The notes under the pieces were generated by a model, which was not told where the DNA came from, made no database searches, and saw only the letters and a program-made list of their open reading frames with translations. The translations under genes and the position numbers were made by a program. From assembly GCA_002286855.1 (NCBI GenBank), contig NRSV01000033.1, positions 1 through 64,000 of the forward strand: 64,000 nucleotides of DNA. Direction: 5' to 3'. Positions 57,777-64,000 of the stretch are shown here, piece by piece. The stretch is from Bipolaris cookei. Lineage: Eukaryota > Ascomycota > Dothideomycetes > Pleosporales > Pleosporaceae. Each line of letters begins with the position of its first letter. The stretch's first letter is position 1.

Positions 57777-58243
57777 ATGTCCTCCCTCACTGCCCAAGAA
57801 TCTTCCAACACGCAACCCCACAACCCCGTCAATCCCAGCGACGACACATCCAGCACCTTCAAAGGTGATTCCAGCGTTCCATTCAAGACTGGGGGCTCAA
57901 CAGATCCTGCTGGTTTGAGTACTTCGGTAGATAAGGTTCGTCCCGCCATCTACATTATTGCAACATTGTACTTGTTCTTCACGTGACACTTCTGTTTACA
58001 CACGTACTAAGTACCTACATGTAGTCTTCATACGGCCAACAAAATGCCTCAGATACCTCTGAGCAGCGTCGCGGCGAAGACGCGATGCAGAACATGAAGC
58101 AAGAATATGAAGGTAGTAGTAACGTGGGTGTTAAGACGGGGAGCGAGAGTTTGCTTTATAGCGTGGAGCGGAGTGTGAAAGAGAGTGGGGAGGGAGATAG
58201 GTCGGGGGTGGATGCTGGGCAGGTGACTGGGGGAAGAAAGTGA
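57777..58243 (+). CDS. Small hydrophilic protein of unknown function
   Basis: Two exons (57777-57935, 58025-58243) around an 89-bp intron give 125 residues starting MSSLTAQESSNTQPHNPVNP. The splice joins STSVDK to SSYGQQNASDTSEQ in frame. The protein is Ser/Gly/Gln/Asp-rich with no hydrophobic core, so it is probably disordered. It contains two related tracts of type G-D-SS-VPFKTGGS and GSSNVGVKTGSES. I do not recognise a named family; composition recalls small stress-associated hydrophilic proteins of fungi, which is only a guess. Support comes from the clean splice signals and the closed frame. Confidence 0.65.
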
Positions 58244-58699
58244 GTATGGGATCTAGTTTCTGTAAACGATTGAAGATTAAAAGAAGTTTTTATTGAAAGT
58301 GTCCGTATAAGTAAGGTGGCAACGGTCGGATAGCTCGGAAGCTCTACCTCGCACACAGCAGTGGGCAACCCCCACAATAGGACCAAAGCAGAGAGCATAA
58401 GAAGAGAACCTTGTACGCACGTAGATAGGCAAGAATTTTCAATACACACACCTGTCTTTTTGGCAACCCTTCTGCATTCGTGCAAACCCTCTTTAGCCCC
58501 GCGCGCACATGCTTCGTACCTTGCTGTTTGCACCCGGTTCATGCTTATGCTAGCTAGCTACAGAACCCATTCAACAGAAAGACTGATTGATTACCACTTC
58601 ATCATCTCCCAAGGCCTCACCACTGCATCGTAGATCGGCCAAAACAACACCCGAGTGTAACGAGATCCGCTAAAACTCGGCCATACAAACACTCACTCC
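58244..58699. other. Intergenic between convergent genes
   Basis: About 455 bp joining two 3' ends; no gene seen. Confidence 0.6.
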
Positions 58700-59616
58700 C
58701 TAGCCCTGCACAAAACTCCTACCCCTAATTGTCTCTTTACTCCCCCCAGCCCCATCCCTTTCTCCATACACATTGCCAATCCGAAACACTAAAGTCGGCT
58801 CCCCCTCCCCCACCCCCCCCCCCTCCCCCTTCCACTCCACCAATCTCACCTCCTCCACAACCTTATGCCCCAACTGTCTTTTATGATGCAACAGCAATCT
58901 CGCCACCCCACTCCCATTCGGCGTTCCCAAAATCGCCGCTACAGCCTCCTCATCCTCCCGCACCGTCCAAACCACATCCCGTTGCACTAACCCCTCATCA
59001 TCCACGTATTCATCTTTCCACAAAACACGCTGCAAAACATCCAAAGTAGCCCTATTCGTAATCCCTAGTCTTACTACAAACTGCAAATTCGCCCTCCCCC
59101 CGTCACAATCTGTCACTGCAAAAACGCAACATCAGACCAGTACCGCAGGTCCGGCAGCGTAGCACCTCTCCTGTTCTCCCCGCCATCTTGTGTACTTCCT
59201 TCCCGTAGTAAAATATGCGTGGGTGACTCGTTATCCATCGCGACTAGCATGCCCGCCGACGCATTAACCACCGTGTTAAATTTCGCCCACGTGACGGGGA
59301 CGTAGACGCCGTTTCTAACTTCGGAGTCGAGGTGGGAATGTCCGATTGCGGTGTTCGTGGAAGGATCTATGCCGAAGGTTTGTTGGAGGTGGTAAAGGGA
59401 GGAGGAGCGGGTGAGGGTGAAGTGTATTCTTTCGTAGCCCCATTGGGAGAGGGCGGAGGGGGAGAAGAAGGCGCTTTGGGCGGTTTGGAAGAGGGGGTTG
59501 AGGAGGGCGGCTTCGTTGGCGGCGCGCATTAGGGTTATTAGAGTGCGGCCTTTTGAGAGGGCAGTTGTGTAGTCGAGGTCTTGGTGGTGGTGGTGGTGGT
59601 GGTGGTGTTTGATCAT
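58700..59616 (-). CDS. Hypothetical protein, unresolved junction at about 59113
   Basis: Two adjoining minus-strand frames appear to form one gene. The first, from the ATG at 59616, begins MIKHHHHHHHHQDLDYTTAL and contains GRTLITLMRAANEAALLNPL, a QWGYERIHFTLTRSSSLYHL block and VYVPVTWAKFNTVVNASAGM, ending RYWSDVAFLQ. The second overlaps it by 4 bp in another frame and continues RANLQFVVRLGITNRATLDV, VVWTVREDEEAVAAILGTPN and VARLLLHHKRQLGHKVVEEV. Together they look like a fungal protein of unknown function of about 300 residues. No ordinary-sized intron at the junction gives an obvious solution, so either an unrecognised splice or a 1-bp frameshift (real or sequencing) separates them. The run of eight His is encoded by a (CAC)n tract at about 59580-59603. 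No known catalytic motif is seen. Confidence 0.5.
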
Positions 59617-60290
59617 TGTTTTGAGGTGGACTTTGGATAGGGGGGTTGTCAATTGCAGTGATGATATGCGTGTAACATTTAGAGATTTAGGGATTGGAGG
59701 TCAATAGTTTTGTTCTTTGTTTTGAAGAACAGTGAGCCAGCTGCGAATCACTCAATTGTCTTGAGTATTCTGGGTCACCTGCCCAAGGCTCCTGGCTTCA
59801 CCTCTGATTCACCCAGGCAGCAATCAGAACTACAATAGAACAGCTCATAATCTCTGTATAACTTACAACTTCTGTACAATCTCCTTTTCCTTTATTTAAA
59901 GGACGTTATATACTCATGCATTTTCCAATCCTAGGTGAAAGAAGCAGATAGAATAAGATGTGTGAAGACAACTAAGTTTCACTTCTTAATACAATTTCTA
60001 CTCAATCCAGGGATCAAGGAAACTACCAGCAACCAAGTACACTATCATACACTGTTCAGGTTTTGAATTTTTTTATTATTTTCTTGTTATCAATGGCTAT
60101 GATGCAACATGCAGTATAAATTACACAAGAATATGGACGCTTTCGATGCGCCCCACATAAGCCGGCTACGCTCTCATGGCCCGCATGATTTTTGAGCAGC
60201 TTGAAGAAGAACACCTCCATCCCGTCCATCCCTTAACAATATCCATATCATTGTTGACAACGAATAGATATCCGATATGGTACCGGCAGC
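59617..60290. other. Intergenic
   Basis: About 670 bp, AT-rich around 59880-60130; upstream of one minus-strand gene and downstream of another. No gene. Confidence 0.6.
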
Positions 60291-61500
60291 TTAAAGGTCG
60301 CGTATCCAGTCTTTCAAACTCGTAATGCTGGACCGTCTTCTTTGCCTCGAACTACTTCGTTCTGAGGAAACGTCAAAACTCCTTCTCCCGCTGTCTATAC
60401 TCCTGCGACCTTTGTTCTCTGTGTCCAGCACCACCACCATAACTGTGCAATTGTCTGCACCCTTCATTTGACTCTCCTTTTGTGTCAGTTCCTGGGCAAT
60501 TTCCTTTGCTTCTTTGCCCTGTTGCCACCTGTCTACAGCCAACTGTGTGACTGCTTCTGCCTCGCGCGCCCCACCAACACCATCAGATGCTAGGAGGATA
60601 AGGGATTGGCCGTTGAGAGTTCGTACTGAGAAATGAGCTTTGTTGGACACAAGGTCGTGCTTTGCAGACTTTCCTGGTGCAAGACCAGTTTCTACTCCAA
60701 CCAAATCTGAAAGGTCATGGCCAGCGAGGCGATTGACGCGTGGCTTCTTCAAGTCGAGGTCACCGAGCGCACGCGACATGCTGACACCGCCGATACGGGC
60801 GATACCAGATGTGTAGTTGATTGCGCCACCCGACTCTTCTATTCTTCGCTTCTCCAACGGGCTGTCCGGTGTGTGTTCTACGCTTAGGGCTTCAACATTC
60901 CAGCCGATACCCGAGTCTGACCGTGCGGGCGAATGGGGAGAGAGCGACTGTGGAGAGCGGGCCTCATGCTCGGCATAGTAACAATGGCTATCGCCTAGGT
61001 TTGCCTGGATGAGGAGATTTTGCTTGGTGTCGACGAGGACTAGAGTTACTGTTGAGCCGCCGTGCAGATCAGCCTGATCAAGTTCACGATCTACAGTCTT
61101 TAAAGCGCACTGAATTGCATGCTTGTATTCTGCAACACTCGATGCCTTTGGATGTGTCAGGTGCTGTTCTAGATGTGTGTGGAGATGCTGCGCCACATGG
61201 TTCACAACTTCTGTGCCTCCGCTGTTGGCCGAACAGTCAGCCTCAACGCCACAGTGGCTAGTGCTTGGACGAGGTACTTACTGGCCATCGTAGACTGCGA
61301 AGATGGCGAGATCTTTCCGAGATTTGATTGAGCCGGGGAGGAGAGTGATGTATCTGTCTTCCTGGTGTTCGCGGGCACCAGAAATCTATGGGGGGAGTTA
61401 GCGAGTGCCGATTGGGGAAACGGGCATGCCGGTAATGGGAGGATGCAAGGGGCAAAGCACGCACCCTGCTAACGCCGAGGTCAATTACCTTGACGCTCAT
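60291..61500 (-). CDS. PP2C-type Ser/Thr protein phosphatase
   Basis: Metal-dependent (Mg/Mn) protein phosphatase of the PPM/PP2C family, cytosolic or nuclear; its target is unknown. Three exons (61465-61500, 61282-61385, 60291-61221) with introns of 79 and 60 bp give 356 residues from MSVKVIDLGVSR. The first metal-binding motif is formed across the second splice (FAVYDGHGGTEVV). Further PPM motifs follow in order: SGAREHQEDRY near the start (Glu-Asp metal site), HGGSTVTLVLVD, ANLGDSHCYY, IGGVSMSRALGDLDLKKP, LLASDGVGG and the closing DNCTVMVVVLD. A Ser/Pro insert lies between GDSHCYY and EALSVEHTPD. The C-terminal tail is Arg/Ser-rich (SGRRSFDVSSERSSSRQRRR), possibly phosphorylated or a nuclear signal. 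All acidic metal ligands expected of an active PP2C are present. Confidence 0.93.
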
Positions 61501-62451
61501 AGTGGACGGCTGTGGCTTTTGGAGTTGCTTTTTTTGCGGAGTGGGATTGTAGAATGCAAATGATTTGATTTGAACTGAGAAAGGGAAGAGGTCGCGTTTG
61601 CTTTTACAAACAATCATAAATCGTCATAGGCCAAGCCGTGCCCAGCAGCTGCCTCTGTGGCAATTCGCGTGATGCACCTATACGCGATTTCACAGCCCCG
61701 ACGTCATACGCCCGCTCAATAGGTGTACCCTGTATCGAGTGGGTCTAATCCGGGGGCTGCCCGCGTCCAGACATGATTACTGCACGATAACAATATACGA
61801 CTCAGCCTCAGGCGGAAACTAGTTTATCTCTCACTCGACATACGCGCTGGAATGTGAGGGGTGAGGGGATCAGCGTGGTGGGGTCTGCGGACGAAACGAG
61901 GGTCCAGACGGGGCACGTGATGCGTCCATTTCCCCGCACTGAGCCACCATAGGCTTTACGCTTTACGCCTGTCGATTTGTCCGTGTTGAGCAATTCTGTG
62001 CTCGTGTGCGTGTATGCTTAGAATCTATTGCAAGCGGAGCCGCCCACACGAGCGGACGATGTAACAGTCCCTGCCAATTCAGGCACTACACCGTCTATCA
62101 ACCGTGTAGGCTTGCTGATCACTTGATGCGTTCTTTCATATCCGCTGTAAATCTGCTGGCTTCTTGGCTTTTGAGCGGATCGACTTGGGAAGCTGGACAT
62201 ATGCACAAAACGAGTTGGGCGCTCTTGTTGAAAATGGCTCATGAATTAGTATCTTGCACTGCCTCAAAGTCAACGGACGGGTGGAGACACCAAACTTCGT
62301 ACCTAGGGACATCCTAACACCCACTCCCGTATACCGGTGTCCGTTGTCTTCTGACCCGACCCATCTTTATCATTACTCAAAAAATCATTGCACAGCTGCC
62401 CATCTACCACACGTCCTTGATCAAACAAAAATGGCGCCAGAGTAAAATGCC
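61501..62451. other. Intergenic
   Basis: 950 bp between the PP2C start and the 3' end of the RING gene, both on the minus strand. Short frames in all directions are unsupported. Confidence 0.6.
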
Positions 62452-63606
62452 TCATGCCCCTCGGACAACGCCGCTGTTCATCCACTCTTCTCTCAACCTG
62501 CTCCATACTCCCTCTCCCCTGAAGCCCCATACCCGCTTCTCATTCTGCAATCCCTTTAGCTTTTTCTTTAGCGTATCGCACTGCTCCTCGTTGCTGCCGT
62601 TGCGTGCAACCACAGCCAAAAGCTCAATGCACGCAATCTCCTCGCTCATGCACTTAGTCACCGCACTCACACAGTCTTCCACCTCCATACCGAAGCCATA
62701 GATCAGTTCATGGAGAACTTCCAAAGCTCTGCGGTCGTCTTGGAAATGCTTCTTTAAAGCACGGGGCGTCTCTGGAGACTTTACCCCTTCCACCTTGACC
62801 CGACACAGTGGACATGTGCGGTAGGGGTATTTAGCCTTGTCAATTTTTGGCGTCATCATCCACTGCTCAAGGCAAGCTTTGCCGATGACATGCCCACAGT
62901 GCTTGATCCGCACCGGATAGTCGTCGAGAAGCTCGTAGATCGGGAATTCGGAGAGGGCGGTGTAGGGATTCTGGCATACTGGACAGCACGCAGCAGTGTC
63001 ATCACCGATAACAAGTATGTCATTCGCAGTATTAGCAAGCTGCGCCAAGGGTATAGCGCAAGCAAAGTGGTCGACTACGATGGACTCTGCTTTGTCCGCA
63101 ATACGTCCTAGCGTGTCTAGGAAGTCAGCGGCCTCATCTGACAAGCGCTGTAGGCGCTCGGTATATATTGCACCAAGCTTGACAATATCCTGTAGATGTT
63201 CTGCGAGATTGCGATGCAGCACTACCATGAATCCAGCCTGCAAACGGCTCTCGGATGAAGGGAGACTGTAGTCTGTGAGAGCCATATATAGCCTCTCCTT
63301 CTCGGTCCAGTCTCTTTGTTGACCTTTGAGTTGCTTTCCGACAGCGAGCTTGATCGTCAACATCTCTTGCTCCCGCGGCATGACCTTGATTTGACAATCG
63401 AGCACGGCGAGTAACCACTTTCGAGCGACAGTAGCTTCCTCAACAACTTTTGCATCATTCAAATTCTCGAGACGCGACGGAGACGGGAATCGATGCTTCT
63501 CAAGTCTACGCAGTAGTTCCGGTGCTATGAACAGTGCGCTCTCTAGCTTGTTGTCTTCTTGTGCGAACCTGCACACATCTTCAAGGATGCGCATGCGCAG
63601 GCGCAT
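62452..63606 (-). CDS. RING-type zinc-finger protein
   Basis: 384-residue frame from the ATG at 63606. The N-terminal 200 residues are helical (for example RRLEKHRFPSPSRLENLNDA and KERLYMALTDYSLPSSESRL). A RING-like finger follows at about 212-275, with CCPVCQNPYTAL, then IKHCGHVIGKACLEQWM and TCPLCRVKVEG. This Cys/His order suits a RING-HC or RING-H2 finger with a long loop between the first two pairs, hence a possible E3 ubiquitin ligase. The C-terminal region has a conserved-looking EVLHELIYGFGMEVEDC helix. No transmembrane segment is present. The bases before the ATG look like a 3' splice site (taacccag at about 63622-63630), so a short 5' exon may exist and the true start may lie further right. 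Substrates are unknown. Confidence 0.8.
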   Translation of the reverse strand: MRLRMRILEDVCRFAQEDNKLESALFIAPELLRRLEKHRFPSPSRLENLNDAKVVEEATVARKWLLAVLDCQIKVMPREQEMLTIKLAVGKQLKGQQRDWTEKERLYMALTDYSLPSSESRLQAGFMVVLHRNLAEHLQDIVKLGAIYTERLQRLSDEAADFLDTLGRIADKAESIVVDHFACAIPLAQLANTANDILVIGDDTAACCPVCQNPYTALSEFPIYELLDDYPVRIKHCGHVIGKACLEQWMMTPKIDKAKYPYRTCPLCRVKVEGVKSPETPRALKKHFQDDRRALEVLHELIYGFGMEVEDCVSAVTKCMSEEIACIELLAVVARNGSNEEQCDTLKKKLKGLQNEKRVWGFRGEGVWSRLREEWMNSGVVRGA

Positions 63607-64000
63607 TCGCTGATATACTGTCCTGGGTTAGGAGGAGATCACTATAGGAATATCAAGCAGTCGAGCGACTGATTTGACCAAGGATTAGGCACTCACCTTG
63701 CTCGTGTAACGATGCGTGGCGTACTTGCGAACTGTATTCATTTGATCGATGCGACATATTTGTAGCATTTAGGCTGTCTTCCGGAGCTGGTTGCAGTAGG
63801 TATGTTTGAATCAGAGAGGGGGGTTGGTAGAGATGACACAGCCAAGCAGGTGCTTGTTCACTCTTTCCGCAGGTGTGAAAGCGAGCAGGGCGGACTGTTT
63901 GTACGCACGTGATGAAAGCGCAGGTAACGCCGAGAGGAGTATAGAAGTGGAATGTAAAAGCTTCCTCGAGAATATTTCTAGACGTTGTGAAAACGGTAAG
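63607..64000. other. Upstream region of the RING gene, window edge
   Basis: About 390 bp. On the minus strand 63770-63700 reads a short frame (MLQICRIDQMNTVRKYATHR) ending at a good donor (gtgagtgcc), but its phase does not join the frame at 63606 directly, so I do not add it to the gene. Confidence 0.4.

Overview
The window looks like nuclear DNA of a filamentous ascomycete (Pezizomycotina, most likely a dothideomycete such as a Pleosporales species; the species is inference). The signs are short GT-AG introns of about 48-90 bp, genes on both strands without operons, fungal-restricted families (Prm1, HbrB, Gon7, HET/NACHT proteins), Fot1/pogo transposons and stop codons that fit repeat-induced point mutation (RIP).

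The left edge (1-3.2 kb) is repeat material: a diverged 240-bp direct duplication and a multiply stopped pogo/Fot1 transposase relic. From 5.5 to 37 kb lies an ordinary housekeeping block: a protein of unknown function, Prm1 (plasma-membrane fusion), Vps39/Vam6 (HOPS vacuolar tethering), Gon7 (KEOPS), an HbrB/Bit61-type TORC2 subunit, an EutQ-like cupin, an unknown Ser-rich protein, a GPI-anchored type-B carboxylesterase, SDH assembly factor 4, the AAA+ ATPase Rvb1, a BET double-bromodomain protein (Bdf1) and an Utp5-like small-subunit processome protein. Several of these genes were resolved to exon level because the reading frame closes exactly across predicted introns.

From 37 to 54 kb is an accessory island. 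It holds a structurally complete Fot1/pogo element (TA duplication, 49/50-bp inverted repeats, intact DDD transposase) inserted 53 bp past the stop codon of a broken HET-NACHT-WD40 (NLR-type) gene. It also holds an internally deleted, stop-ridden relative of the element at 1.3-3 kb, LTR-like fragments, an inverted pair of truncated pogo fragments abutting a decapitated MFS-transporter pseudogene, and two lone host-like genes, one of them a secreted 12-cysteine protein that is a reasonable effector candidate. Single N characters at 38640 and 51661 mark assembly uncertainties; the second separates two nearly identical 219-bp copies.

From 54 to 64 kb ordinary genes resume: a seven-exon Ayr1-like short-chain reductase, a nitronate monooxygenase, a small hydrophilic protein, an unknown protein with a histidine run, a PP2C phosphatase and a RING-type protein. 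No new multi-gene system stands out. The most interesting biology is the NLR/transposon island and its pattern of stops. No CRISPR arrays, rRNA genes or convincing tRNAs were seen.
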